Below are positions 33,165 to 41,910 of a stretch of 64,000 nt of DNA, piece after piece. The stretch is from contig JAKUPL010000004.1 in the NCBI GenBank assembly GCA_022449455.1, positions 62,001 to 126,000 on the forward strand, read 5' to 3'. How positions within the stretch are numbered: the first letter of the stretch is position 1; the number at the start of each line of letters is the position of its first letter. Both the position numbers and the translations under genes were made by a program. Source of the stretch: Alcanivorax sp. (GTDB lineage Bacteria; Pseudomonadota; Gammaproteobacteria; Pseudomonadales; Alcanivoracaceae). The notes under the pieces are model-generated. The model made no database searches and was not told the origin of the DNA. It saw only the letters and a program-made list of their open reading frames with translations.

Positions 33165-35396
33165 TTAGCGATTGAACAGCCCCTTGAGTTTGTCGCCCAG
33201 CTCTTCCTGGATTTTTTCCTCGGCTTTCTGCTTGGCGGCGTTCTTGAGCACTTCCTCGGTGGTGTCGCCTTCCGCGTCGATGCCGAGCTTGTCCTTGAGC
33301 TTGCTCTTGGCGGCGTTGGTGGCCGCCTGCTGGGCGATCTTGGCGAAGCCGTCGCGGTCCGGGCCGCACCATTTGGCCGGGTTGCCGGCCAGGCTGCCCT
33401 GGCAGCGCAGCGGCCAGGTGGCGCCTTCCAGGTACTTGCTGCCGCCCAGTTCCGGGGACTGCATGCCGATCTTGAGGTCGAACTCCTGGGTCAGGGTGTT
33501 CAGCCAGCCGCTGCCGGAAATGGTGCCTTTTTCCAGTTTGGCTTCCAGGCTGTTCAGGTTGGCCACCTGCTTGTCCAGGCTGGCCTTGGTGGTCAGGTCG
33601 ATGATCTTGGTGTCCTCGGACAGCGCCGCCGGCAGCTTGCCGGATTCCTGGTTGGGGATCATCGCGCTGAGCGCCTGGAAGCGGCCGAGCATGTCGTTCA
33701 CGCCGCCCACCAGGGTGTTGTAGAGGTTGAGGCCGCGCACCGTGCCGTCCGCCAGATTGACGGTGGCGTTGCCCTTGGCAGACTGCACCAGGGCCTTCTC
33801 GCTGTTGCCGGAAGCGCTGAAGTCCAGATCCAGGGAGAACAGGCCCTTGGCCAGGTCCTCGCCCAGGGCCAGGGTGACCAGCGGCTGCAGCTGCATGCTG
33901 GTAACCTGCTGCTTGTAGTTGATGCGGGGCGTTTTGCCGGAAACATCCAGGCTGCCGCTGCCGGCGAAGCTGCCATTGAGAGTCTGGCCTGAGGCTTGGG
34001 CCAGGCGCAGCACGCCGTTATTGGCGGTGACCTTGACGGTCAGGTCCTTGGCCTGAATGGTCTCGAAATTGAGTTCGTTGACCTTGAGGCGGCCGTCCAT
34101 GACCAGCGGGCGCAGGCTCTCCACCGGGATCAGTTCGGCGTCGGAGAGCTGCTCGGTGCCGGCCTGCTTGCCGGCGTTGCCGCCGGCCCCGGCGGTGCTG
34201 GCCGGAGCATTGTCGTCGTCGCCGCTTTCCGGGGGCAGGTAGCCGTCCAGGGTGATCTTGTCGAGTACCAGGTCGAACACGATCTTGCCGGTGTCCAGGC
34301 TCTCCAGGCCGGCCTTGCCGCTGAGGGTGCTGCTGTCCAGGGTCACCTTGAGCGGGTCGGCCATGACGCTGCCGGCGGGGCCGGCCAGGGTGGCGTCCAG
34401 GGCCACCTTGCTGAGCGCCGCGTCGTCGCGGGTCTCGATGGGTTGCTCGCCGATGGCCTCCAGGGCCTTGTTGGCGTCGAACGGCGCGGTGTTGATCTGG
34501 CCGGCCACTTTCATCTCGCCGGTGAGGCCGGTGACGGTGGCCTGGCCGGTGGTGCGGGTGCCGGCGGCTTCCAGTACCAGGTCGGTGATGGCGGCCCGGT
34601 CCTCGTCCAGGTTCACGTCCAGCTTCTGCTCCAGATGCACGTCCACCGGATTGACGGTGAGGCCGCCGATCTGGGCGTCCAGGGTCATCGGGTCGAGCAC
34701 GAAGTGGTTGGTGTTCAGGTCGGCGGCCAGGGTGGTGTCCAGGTTCAGATCCACGCGCACGTCGCTCTGGTCCTGATAGCGCAGCGAGAGCTGCATCGGG
34801 AACGGCTCTTCCAGGCTCACGTCCTGGGCGTTGAAGTTGAAATGCTCCACGCGGATGTCGGTGCCGTCGGTGGTATTGCGGTAGCGCACCTGGCCGTTGG
34901 TGATGGCGACGCTGGGGATGCTCACCGGGATATCCATGGCGCCGCCTTCTTCCTGTTCGGGGGCGGGCTGTTCCGGGGTGGCTTCGTCGGCGGCGCCGTC
35001 CTGCGGGCCGATTTTCTCCCAGTTGCCGCCGTCGGCGGTTTCCACCAGGTTCAGTTCCAGGCCGTCCAGGGTGACGCCGTCCATTTGCACGTTGCCGAAC
35101 AGCAGGGGCCAAAGGGCGACGCCGACGCTGGCGCTGTCGATGGCGGCGAACAGGTCTTCCTCGCCGGGCAGGCGGGCCTCGGTGCGGCCCAGGCTGACGC
35201 CCAGGGTGGGCCAGAACTGCCAGTCCAGCTCGCCGGGGATCTCCAGTTCCAGGTTGGCCTGGGAGAGCGCTTGCTCACGAATTTGCGGTTTGAAGTCGTT
35301 GGGATCGATCACCTGGGTGATCACGAACACCGTGGCCGCCAGCAGCACCACGATGGCCACCAGGACGATAACGACGATTTTTATCGCGCGTGCCAT
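33165..35396 (-). CDS. asmA: AsmA family protein
   Basis: A 743-residue inner-membrane-anchored periplasmic protein of the AsmA-like bridge family implicated in outer-membrane lipid homeostasis. One N-terminal helix (about 6-27, [24 protein letters not shown]) is followed by the AsmA N-terminal motif [14 protein letters not shown] and long beta-rich segments. The C-terminal AsmA_2 part contains [20 protein letters not shown] and [20 protein letters not shown]. The start at 35396 was selected because AGGAGAGG lies 6 bases before it; a longer in-frame start at 35534 would overlap the divergent kinase gene. It heads the asmA-mutY-yggX unit. Confidence 0.93.
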   Translation of the reverse strand: MARAIKIVVIVLVAIVVLLAATVFVITQVIDPNDFKPQIREQALSQANLELEIPGELDWQFWPTLGVSLGRTEARLPGEEDLFAAIDSASVGVALWPLLFGNVQMDGVTLDGLELNLVETADGGNWEKIGPQDGAADEATPEQPAPEQEEGGAMDIPVSIPSVAITNGQVRYRNTTDGTDIRVEHFNFNAQDVSLEEPFPMQLSLRYQDQSDVRVDLNLDTTLAADLNTNHFVLDPMTLDAQIGGLTVNPVDVHLEQKLDVNLDEDRAAITDLVLEAAGTRTTGQATVTGLTGEMKVAGQINTAPFDANKALEAIGEQPIETRDDAALSKVALDATLAGPAGSVMADPLKVTLDSSTLSGKAGLESLDTGKIVFDLVLDKITLDGYLPPESGDDDNAPASTAGAGGNAGKQAGTEQLSDAELIPVESLRPLVMDGRLKVNELNFETIQAKDLTVKVTANNGVLRLAQASGQTLNGSFAGSGSLDVSGKTPRINYKQQVTSMQLQPLVTLALGEDLAKGLFSLDLDFSASGNSEKALVQSAKGNATVNLADGTVRGLNLYNTLVGGVNDMLGRFQALSAMIPNQESGKLPAALSEDTKIIDLTTKASLDKQVANLNSLEAKLEKGTISGSGWLNTLTQEFDLKIGMQSPELGGSKYLEGATWPLRCQGSLAGNPAKWCGPDRDGFAKIAQQAATNAAKSKLKDKLGIDAEGDTTEEVLKNAAKQKAEEKIQEELGDKLKGLFNR

Positions 35397-35449
35397 AACA
35401 AGCCTCTCCTTGCGCCCCGGGCCGGGGGCCGGGATTATATCTGCGGGAC

Positions 35450-37474
35450 ATGATAACGCATGACAACAAGCCTCCGAGTATAGCGCGCGCGGACGGGGCG
35501 GCGCGAAGCTCGCAGGCGCATGCTCCAGTATCACGTTTTGGGGATCTTCTTTTGTTAAAGTTCCGTAATATCCTGGTGTTGGCGGGGTTACTGCTGCTGG
35601 CCGCGGTGTGTGGCGGGGCCCGCGCCGCCGACGGCACCCCCGCGGTGCTCACCGGTGAGCGGGACGCACTGGCCGTGGCGCGCCATATGACGGTGCTGGT
35701 GGACCCGGAGGGCGGCTGGGACTTTCAGGCGGTGCGCGACCGTTTCGCCGGCCGGTTCCAGCCCAATCACAGCGATTCCCTCAATTTCGGTTTCACCGGC
35801 AGCGTGATCTGGCTGCGCTTCGCGGTGGACGCCCGTGGCGTGGCCGGCGAGGACTGGTACCTGGTGGAGCGCTACCCGATCCTCGACCACATTACCCTGT
35901 TCGCGCCGCTTCCCGACGGCGGCTACCGGCGGGTGGACATGGGCGACACCCTGCCGTTCGACCATCGTTTGATGGATCACCGGGCCTTTATTTTCCCGCT
36001 GGATACCTCGGTGGCGGCGGACCGGGACTACTTCGTGCGCGTCAGCGGCAAGGGCGCCCTGAACATGTCGCCGATGCTGTACAGCGCCAGCGGGTTGGTG
36101 GAATACACCTACCGGGACCTGCTGGTGTACGGGATTTTCTACGGCTGCCTGTTGATCATGGTGGTCTACAACGCGCTGCTGGCGTTGTCCCTGAAGGAGC
36201 CGGTGTACCTGTATTTCGTGGCGTTTCTGGTGGGCATCACGGTGTTCAACCTGAACGTGAACGGCTTCGGGCTGCAGTTTTTGTGGCCTTCGGTGCCCAA
36301 GCTCAATGAGTTCTACTGGCTGGGCATCTTTATCTGCACGCCGGCGCTGGCCATGTATTCGCGCCATTTTTTAAACCTCAAAGAGCGCTTTCCCCGTTAC
36401 GACCGGTTGATCCGGGGTTACCTGCTGGGGGTGGCGGTGCTGCTGCCGGTGCAGCTGCTGGTGGCCGCGCCCTGGTCCTATTACCTGTCCACCCTGCTGG
36501 TGGTGGTCACCGTGCTGCTGTTCAGCTGGCTGGGGTGGATGGTGTGGTCGGCGGGCTACCGGGCGGCGCGGTTGTACGTGGCCGCCTGGTTCGTGTTCCT
36601 GGGGCTGATCTTCGTGTTCGTGCTGGGCAACCTGGACTGGATTCCCTATGACTCGCTGATCAGCATGCTGCCGCACCTGGGGGCGCTCTGGGTGGTGGTG
36701 ATGCTGTCCCTGGCCCTGGGCGACCGGATCCGGTTTCTGGAACAGGAGCGCAATCAGCTGGCCCGGCAATCCCGGGAGAACCTGGAGCGACATCTGGCCG
36801 AGATCGAGCAGATGAACCGGGACAAATCCACCTTTTTGCAGTACGTCAGCCACGAGCTGAACACACCGATCAACTGGATCGGCGCCGCCGATACCCTGGG
36901 CGGTGGCGATGACCAGGAAGGGGTCTGGCAACTGGTGCGCAAGGGGCAGAAGCGGCTGATCGGCATGGTCAGCACCTCACTGCGCTATTTCGATCTGGCC
37001 GACCGGGACAGGCCGCCGGCGGCGCGGCGCTGCCGCCCCGGCGCGCTGCTGGACGCGCTGCTGGCCAGCCGGGCCGGGGCGCTGGCGCGGCAGGGGCTGA
37101 CCGTGAACGCGGACCTGGACGCGGACCTTGCCGTACTGGCCGACGAGGCGGAGCTGGGCGAGGTGCTGGGCATGGCCCTGGACAACGCGATCCGCTTCGG
37201 CGCCCCGGGGGGCAGCATCGAAGTGAGCGGCCGGACCCTGGCCGGCGAGGCGCAGATCCGCGTGCGCGATCACGGGCGCGGCGCCGGGCCGGACCAGCTG
37301 GAAAGCCTGTTCGAGCCGTTCTTCGTGGTCGGCTCGCGGCACCATGAGGAGGGCTACGGCCTGTCCCTGGCCATGGCCCGGGTGATGATCGAGCAGGCCG
37401 GGGGCCGTATCTGGGCGGAAAGCGCCGGGCCGGACACCGGCTTCGCGCTGGTGATCCGGCTGCCTTTGGCTTGA
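35450..37474 (+). CDS. Orphan sensor histidine kinase with 7TMR-DISM sensory module
   Basis: A 674-residue membrane kinase. After a signal peptide (about 37-60) comes a periplasmic 7TMR-DISMED2 domain (about 65-195, with FTGSVIWLRFAVDARG and WYLVERYPILDHITLFAP). Seven helices of the 7TMR-DISM type span about 205-425, followed by a coiled coil. The HisKA box is SHELNTP (phospho-His) and the ATPase domain has the N-box ALDNAIRFG, G1 RDHGRGAG, F-box FEPFFVV and G2 GYGLSLAMARVMIEQAGG. The periplasmic domain probably binds a carbohydrate or similar ligand. No response regulator gene adjoins it. The ATG at 35450 leaves a long pre-signal segment, so a later start such as the TTG at 35552 is possible. 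Confidence 0.88.
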   Translation: MITHDNKPPSIARADGAARSSQAHAPVSRFGDLLLLKFRNILVLAGLLLLAAVCGGARAADGTPAVLTGERDALAVARHMTVLVDPEGGWDFQAVRDRFAGRFQPNHSDSLNFGFTGSVIWLRFAVDARGVAGEDWYLVERYPILDHITLFAPLPDGGYRRVDMGDTLPFDHRLMDHRAFIFPLDTSVAADRDYFVRVSGKGALNMSPMLYSASGLVEYTYRDLLVYGIFYGCLLIMVVYNALLALSLKEPVYLYFVAFLVGITVFNLNVNGFGLQFLWPSVPKLNEFYWLGIFICTPALAMYSRHFLNLKERFPRYDRLIRGYLLGVAVLLPVQLLVAAPWSYYLSTLLVVVTVLLFSWLGWMVWSAGYRAARLYVAAWFVFLGLIFVFVLGNLDWIPYDSLISMLPHLGALWVVVMLSLALGDRIRFLEQERNQLARQSRENLERHLAEIEQMNRDKSTFLQYVSHELNTPINWIGAADTLGGGDDQEGVWQLVRKGQKRLIGMVSTSLRYFDLADRDRPPAARRCRPGALLDALLASRAGALARQGLTVNADLDADLAVLADEAELGEVLGMALDNAIRFGAPGGSIEVSGRTLAGEAQIRVRDHGRGAGPDQLESLFEPFFVVGSRHHEEGYGLSLAMARVMIEQAGGRIWAESAGPDTGFALVIRLPLA

Positions 37475-37479
37475 AAAGA

Positions 37480-37628
37480 CGATTCAGGATGCAGGATACA
37501 GGCGCGGGACTCGCTCGGTGCGTCCTGATCGCTCCGGCCCCGCGCTGAACCGCTGAACCGCTGAAGCGCGGGTACGGCGTGGCAGGCTTCTCGGCCCTCA
37601 CCGCGCCTGTATCCTGCATCCTGAATCG
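37480..37628. repeat. 149-bp element with perfect 28-bp terminal inverted repeats (MITE- or REP-like)
   Basis: The arms 37480-37507 and 37601-37628 are perfectly complementary over 28 bp (left arm begins CGATTCAGGATGCAGGATAC). The interior carries short direct repeats GAACCGCT GAACCGCT GAAGCG. It sits between the convergent kinase and GNAT genes, begins 5 bp after the kinase stop, and carries no gene. It could be a non-autonomous mobile repeat or a very large hairpin that separates the convergent transcripts. Confidence 0.7.
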
Positions 37629-37641
37629 CGGCCAAAGGCCG

Positions 37642-37953
37642 CTAACGGCATTTGTCGGGCAATGTGACGCCGTGGCCCAGCTTTGCCTCGATGCCACGCA
37701 GGAAATCCCGGCCCACGCCGCGCCCGCGGGTGGCCGGGTGAATCACCATCCAGGCCAGATTGTCGCCGCGCAGCACGGCCACGCCCACCGGCCGGCCATT
37801 GAAGTGGGCGGCGACCACTTCGTTACCGTTGGCGGCACCTTCCTGCAGGGTCAGCGCCAGTTCGGCGGCGTAGTCCGGATCGTCGCGCAGTACCTGGGCG
37901 AAGGTTTGCGCCAGTTCCGGGCGGGACGGGTGGAATTCGACGGTGATCGGCAT
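37642..37953 (-). CDS. GNAT-family acetyltransferase domain protein, PanZ/PanM-like
   Basis: A 103-residue minimal GNAT domain. The acetyl-CoA-binding loop is [10 protein letters not shown], preceded by the beta strand [11 protein letters not shown] and by [16 protein letters not shown]. Short size and the [10 protein letters not shown] pattern resemble PanZ (PanM), the acetyl-CoA sensor that triggers maturation of aspartate decarboxylase PanD, but E. coli PanZ is longer (127). It may instead be a stand-alone acetyltransferase. It stands alone, divergent from hisB. Confidence 0.65.
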   Translation of the reverse strand: MPITVEFHPSRPELAQTFAQVLRDDPDYAAELALTLQEGAANGNEVVAAHFNGRPVGVAVLRGDNLAWMVIHPATRGRGVGRDFLRGIEAKLGHGVTLPDKCR

Positions 37954-37983
37954 GCGGTCTCCCTAACGCGATGGCGCGCCGGC

Positions 37984-38012
37984 TGGTGAGGGGCGCGGGG
38001 GGCACGTATAAT
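37984..38012 (+). promoter_or_regulatory. Sigma-70 promoter of the his operon
   Basis: A perfect TATAAT at 38007-38012 is preceded at 17 bp by TGGTGA (37984-37989), a weak -35. The predicted start near 38019 gives a short leader before the hisB ribosome-binding site (GGAGG near 38031) and its ATG at 38040. No leader peptide rich in His codons is visible. Confidence 0.7.
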
Positions 38013-38039
38013 ACGGGGTTCTGTTTTCTGGAGGTACCG

Positions 38040-38645
38040 ATGAGCGAACGCCGCGCCACCGTGGAGCGTAACACCCTGGAGACCAAGATCCGCGTCAGCG
38101 TGAATCTGGACGGCACCGGGCACAGCAAGCTGGACACCGGCCTGCCGTTCCTGGAGCACATGCTTGACCAGGTGGCCCGCCACGGCCTGATCGACCTGGA
38201 GATCCACGCCGACGGTGACCTGCACATCGATGCCCACCATACCGTGGAAGACATCGGTATCACCCTGGGCCAGGCCCTGGCCCGGGCCTGGGGCGACAAG
38301 AAGGGCTTGCGCCGCTACGGCCACAGCTACGTGCCCCTGGACGAGGCCCTGTCGCGGGTGGTGATCGACCTGTCCGGCCGCCCTGGTCTGGAAATGTTCG
38401 TGGATTTCACCCGCGGCATGATCGGCGGCTTCGACGTGGACCTGTTCTATGAATTCTTCCAGGGGCTGGTGAATCACGCCATGATCACCGTGCACATCGA
38501 CAACCTGCGCGGCAAGAACGCCCACCACCAGGCCGAGACCGTGTTCAAGGCGTTCGGCCGGGCCCTGCGGGTGGCGATGGAGCCGGACGAGCGCATGGAC
38601 GGCGTGACCCCCAGCACCAAGGGCACCCTGACCGAGGCTCCCTGA
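38040..38645 (+). CDS. hisB: Imidazoleglycerol-phosphate dehydratase HisB
   Basis: A 201-residue monofunctional dehydratase catalysing the sixth step of histidine synthesis, from imidazoleglycerol phosphate to imidazole-acetol phosphate. Manganese-binding His-rich motifs are present as [11 protein letters not shown] and KNAHHQAET, along with [15 protein letters not shown] and [12 protein letters not shown]. It lacks the phosphatase domain found in enteric HisB. The ATG at 38040 has GGAGG 6 bases upstream; an upstream in-frame start at 37971 precedes the promoter and is dismissed. It leads hisB-hisH-hisA-hisF. Confidence 0.97.
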   Translation: MSERRATVERNTLETKIRVSVNLDGTGHSKLDTGLPFLEHMLDQVARHGLIDLEIHADGDLHIDAHHTVEDIGITLGQALARAWGDKKGLRRYGHSYVPLDEALSRVVIDLSGRPGLEMFVDFTRGMIGGFDVDLFYEFFQGLVNHAMITVHIDNLRGKNAHHQAETVFKAFGRALRVAMEPDERMDGVTPSTKGTLTEAP

Positions 38646-38676
38646 GGGCCGTCCCGGATCAACCAAGAGGCTCCCC

Positions 38677-39321
38677 ATGAGCGAAACCGTGGCCGTGGTC
38701 GATTACGGCATGGGCAATCTTCACTCCGCCGGCAAGGCGCTGGAGAAGATGGCCGCCGATGGCCAGCGTATTCACATCACCGGTGATCCGGACGCCCTGC
38801 GTGCCGCCGACCGGGTGGTGTTTCCCGGTGTCGGCGCGATCCGCGACTGCATCAAGGTGATCACCGAAACCGGCCTGGACCGGGCCATCCTCGACGCCAT
38901 CGACGCCCATAAGCCGGTGCTCGGCATCTGCGTGGGCATGCAGGCGATGATGGACCACAGCGAGGAGAACGACGGCGTCGACTGCCTGGGCGTGTTCGCC
39001 GGCCGGGTGCGCTTTTTCGGCGAGCAGTACGGCGAGACCGGCGGGCGGCTGAAAGTGCCGCACATGGGCTGGAACCAGGTGCAGCAGACCGTGGACCACC
39101 CGCTCTGGGACGGCATCGACGACAACAGCCGCTTCTACTTCGTGCACAGCTACTGCGCCACCGAGGTGCCGGAGGAGGAGATGGCCGGTCGTTGCGAATA
39201 CGGGCTGCCGTTCGCCGCCGCCGTCGCCAAGCACAATGTGTTCGCGGTGCAGTTCCACCCGGAGAAAAGCGCCGACGCCGGCCTGCGCCTGCTCGGCAAC
39301 TTCCTGCGCTGGCGGCCCTGA
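38677..39321 (+). CDS. hisH: Imidazole glycerol phosphate synthase, glutaminase subunit HisH
   Basis: A 214-residue class I glutamine amidotransferase that supplies ammonia to HisF. The nucleophilic Cys is in LGICVGMQAMMD, and the catalytic His-Glu pair is in VQFHPEKSAD. VVDYGMGNLHSAGKALEK at the N-terminus is typical. It is 31 bp downstream of hisB with its own ribosome-binding site (AGAGG). Confidence 0.97.
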   Translation: MSETVAVVDYGMGNLHSAGKALEKMAADGQRIHITGDPDALRAADRVVFPGVGAIRDCIKVITETGLDRAILDAIDAHKPVLGICVGMQAMMDHSEENDGVDCLGVFAGRVRFFGEQYGETGGRLKVPHMGWNQVQQTVDHPLWDGIDDNSRFYFVHSYCATEVPEEEMAGRCEYGLPFAAAVAKHNVFAVQFHPEKSADAGLRLLGNFLRWRP

Positions 39322-39387
39322 TATTCGCGCTGGCGGCCTGACCGCGCTCGCCCTTTTTGAAAACCCTGAATCGAAAGAGAGAACCCC

Positions 39388-40170
39388 ATGCAGCTGATTC
39401 CCGCCATCGACCTCAAGGACGGTAAATGCGTGCGCCTCAAGCAGGGCCGCATGGACGATGACACGGTGTTCTCCGAGGATCCGGTCGCGGTGGCCGACCA
39501 TTGGGTGCAAAAAGGCGCCCGCCGCCTGCATCTGGTGGACCTGAACGGCGCCTTCGCCGGTGAACCGGTGAACGGCGAGATCGTGCACGCCATCGCCCGC
39601 GCCCATCCCGGTCTGCCGATCCAGATCGGCGGCGGCATTCGCAGCGCCGAAACCATCCAGGCCTACCTGGACGCCGGCGTGCAGTGGGTGATCATCGGCA
39701 CCAAGGCGGTGAAGGAACCGCAATTCGTCAAGGACATGTGCCGCCAATTCCCGGGCCACATCATCGTCGGCCTGGACGCCAAGGACGGCAAGGTGGCCAC
39801 CGACGGCTGGGCCGAGGTCAGTGATATCGACGTGGTGGATCTGGCCCGCCAGTTCGAGGACGACGGCGTGGTCGCCATCGTCTACACCGATATCAGCCGC
39901 GACGGCATGCTGCAGGGTGTCAACGTGGAAGCCACCGAGCGGCTGGCCGACGCCATTTCGATTCCGGTGATCGCCTCCGGCGGCATCACCGATCTGGAAG
40001 ACGTGCGCAAGCTGTGCGGCAGCCAGTCCGCCGGCATCACCGCCGCCATCACCGGGCGCGCCATCTACGAGGGCAGCCTGGACTTCGAGAAGGGCCAGGC
40101 GCTGGCCGACGAACTGGATTCCCGTGGGCCTGGCATGTCCGGTACCACCGGCAGTGGAGTACGTGAATGA
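39388..40170 (+). CDS. hisA: ProFAR isomerase HisA
   Basis: A 260-residue (beta-alpha)8 isomerase catalysing the Amadori rearrangement of ProFAR to PRFAR. Catalytic Asp residues lie in [14 protein letters not shown] and IVGLDAKDG; phosphate-binding motifs IQIGGGIRS and [12 protein letters not shown] are intact. Its last about 15 residues ([14 protein letters not shown]) extend slightly beyond the usual end. The gap to hisF is 10 bp. Confidence 0.97.
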   Translation: MQLIPAIDLKDGKCVRLKQGRMDDDTVFSEDPVAVADHWVQKGARRLHLVDLNGAFAGEPVNGEIVHAIARAHPGLPIQIGGGIRSAETIQAYLDAGVQWVIIGTKAVKEPQFVKDMCRQFPGHIIVGLDAKDGKVATDGWAEVSDIDVVDLARQFEDDGVVAIVYTDISRDGMLQGVNVEATERLADAISIPVIASGGITDLEDVRKLCGSQSAGITAAITGRAIYEGSLDFEKGQALADELDSRGPGMSGTTGSGVRE

Positions 40171-40180
40171 GGGCCGCGAC

Positions 40181-40954
40181 ATGACGCTGGCAAAACGCAT
40201 CATCCCCTGTCTCGACGTGGACGCCGGTCGGGTGGTCAAGGGCGTGCAGTTCGTCGAGATCCGCGACGCCGGCGACCCGGTGGAAGTGGCGCGCCGCTAT
40301 AACGAGGCCGGCGCCGACGAGATCACCTTCCTGGACATCACCGCCAGTCACCAGGACCGGGACACCACCCTGGAAACCGTGGAGCGCATGGCCAGCCAGG
40401 TGTTCATTCCGCTCACCGTCGGCGGCGGCGTGCGCAGCATTCAGGATATCCGTAACCTGCTCAACGCCGGGGCCGACAAGGTCAGCATCAACTCGGCGGC
40501 GGTCAAGGACCCGGACTTCGTGCGCGAGGCGGCCCAGCGGTTCGGCTCCCAGTGCATCGTGGTGGCCATCGACGCCAAGAAGGTCAGCGGCGAGAGCGAA
40601 AACAACCGCTGGGAAATCTTCACCCACGGCGGCCGCAAGCCCACCGGCATCGACGCCATCGAGTGGGCGAAACGCATGACCGACTACGGCGCCGGCGAAA
40701 TCCTGCTCACCAGCATGGACCGGGACGGCACCAAGAACGGTTTCGACATTGCCCTGACCCGCGGCATTTCCGACGCGGTGCCGGTGCCGGTGATCGCCTC
40801 CGGCGGCGTCGGCAACCTGCAGCATCTGGTGGACGGGGTGATCCAGGGCGGCGCCGACGCGGTGCTGGCGGCCTCGATCTTCCACTTCGGGGAGTACTCC
40901 ATCGCCGAGGCCAAGGATTACATGGCCCGGGCCGGTATCGAGATGCGCATCTGA
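40181..40954 (+). CDS. hisF: Imidazole glycerol phosphate synthase, cyclase subunit HisF
   Basis: A 257-residue (beta-alpha)8 cyclase that uses HisH-derived ammonia to form imidazoleglycerol phosphate and AICAR. Catalytic Asp residues are in [15 protein letters not shown] and [21 protein letters not shown] and [13 protein letters not shown] are family motifs. The ATG at 40181 was chosen since family members start [13 protein letters not shown]; a longer in-frame start at 40124 overlaps hisA. It closes the his cluster, followed at 14 bp by yaiI. Confidence 0.97.
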   Translation: MTLAKRIIPCLDVDAGRVVKGVQFVEIRDAGDPVEVARRYNEAGADEITFLDITASHQDRDTTLETVERMASQVFIPLTVGGGVRSIQDIRNLLNAGADKVSINSAAVKDPDFVREAAQRFGSQCIVVAIDAKKVSGESENNRWEIFTHGGRKPTGIDAIEWAKRMTDYGAGEILLTSMDRDGTKNGFDIALTRGISDAVPVPVIASGGVGNLQHLVDGVIQGGADAVLAASIFHFGEYSIAEAKDYMARAGIEMRI

Positions 40955-40968
40955 GCAAAGGAGACGGG

Positions 40969-41421
40969 GTGACGTTGAAGATCTGGGTGGATGCGGACGC
41001 CTGCCCGGCGGTGATCCGGGAAGTGCTGTTCCGCGCCGCCAACCGGCTGGGCGTCACCACCACCCTGGTGGCCAACCATCACATCCGCGTGCCGCGCTCG
41101 CCGCACCTGCGCTCCACCCAGGTGGCGTCGGGTTTCGACAAGGCCGACGATCATATCGCCGCCCAGGTGAACGCCGGTGATCTGGTCATCACTGGTGACA
41201 TACCGCTGGCCGCCCGGGTGGTGGAAAGCGGTGGCACGGCGCTCAATCCCCGTGGCACGCTTTATGACGCGGAGAGCATCCGTGAACATCTCGGCCGCCG
41301 CGACTTCATGGAGGAGCTGCGTTCCGCCGGGGTACAGACCGGTGGCCCCTCGTCGCTGAGCAAGGGCGACGTGCAGACCTTCGCCAACGCCCTGGACCGG
41401 TTTCTCGCCCGCGCCGGCTGA
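40969..41421 (+). CDS. yaiI: UPF0178 family protein (YaiI/YqxD)
   Basis: A 150-residue PIN-like-fold protein of unassigned function. It begins at a GTG (40969) with AAAGGAG upstream, giving MTLKIWVDADACP, the conserved family N-terminus. Other signatures are HHIRVPRSP, VITGDIPLAARVVESGG, LNPRGTLYDAESI and GGPSSLSKGDVQTFAN. The acidic residues suggest metal-dependent nuclease ancestry, but no activity is established. It may be co-transcribed with hisF. Confidence 0.9.
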   Translation: MTLKIWVDADACPAVIREVLFRAANRLGVTTTLVANHHIRVPRSPHLRSTQVASGFDKADDHIAAQVNAGDLVITGDIPLAARVVESGGTALNPRGTLYDAESIREHLGRRDFMEELRSAGVQTGGPSSLSKGDVQTFANALDRFLARAG

Positions 41422-41456
41422 CGCGGTATCGACGACGCAACCTTCAAGGACGGAGC

Positions 41457-41870
41457 ATGCTGAACATCTCCAACAACGTGACCATCCCGGACGCGGAGAT
41501 CGAGTGGCAGGCGATCCGTGCCCAGGGCGCCGGTGGCCAGAACGTCAACAAGGTGGCCTCCGCGGTGCACCTGCGGTTCGACATTCGTGCTTCCTCCCTG
41601 CCCGACTTCTACAAGGAACGCCTGCTGGCCCTGTCCGACCGCCGCATCACCGGCGACGGCGTGGTGGTGATCAAGGCGCAGCGTTTCCGCACCCAGGAAA
41701 AGAACCTGGACGACGCCCTGGAGCGCCTGCGCGCGCTGATCCAGAGCGCCACCGTGGAGCGCAAGAAACGCAAAGCCACCAAACCCTCCAAGTCCGCCCG
41801 CAACAAACGCATGGACAAGAAAACCCGGCACGGCCAGACCAAGGCCCTGCGCGGCAAGGTGCGCCCCTGA
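41457..41870 (+). CDS. arfB: Alternative ribosome-rescue factor / peptidyl-tRNA hydrolase ArfB
   Basis: A 137-residue protein that frees ribosomes stalled on non-stop mRNA. The catalytic GGQ motif lies in AQGAGGQNVNKVASAVHLRF, and the basic C-terminal tail (about 100-137, with KKRKATKPSKSARNKRMDKK) is the part that inserts in the mRNA channel. Length agrees with E. coli ArfB/YaeJ (140). The ATG follows ACGGAGC. The neighbouring genes give no further hint. Confidence 0.95.
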   Translation: MLNISNNVTIPDAEIEWQAIRAQGAGGQNVNKVASAVHLRFDIRASSLPDFYKERLLALSDRRITGDGVVVIKAQRFRTQEKNLDDALERLRALIQSATVERKKRKATKPSKSARNKRMDKKTRHGQTKALRGKVRP

Positions 41871-41910
41871 TTTCCCCATTTTGACGGTTCCGCTTCAAGG
41901 AGGGATGACC

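Noticed and set aside
37480..37628. A complete insertion sequence
   Set aside because: The element is only 149 bp and has no transposase gene; at most it is a non-autonomous element.
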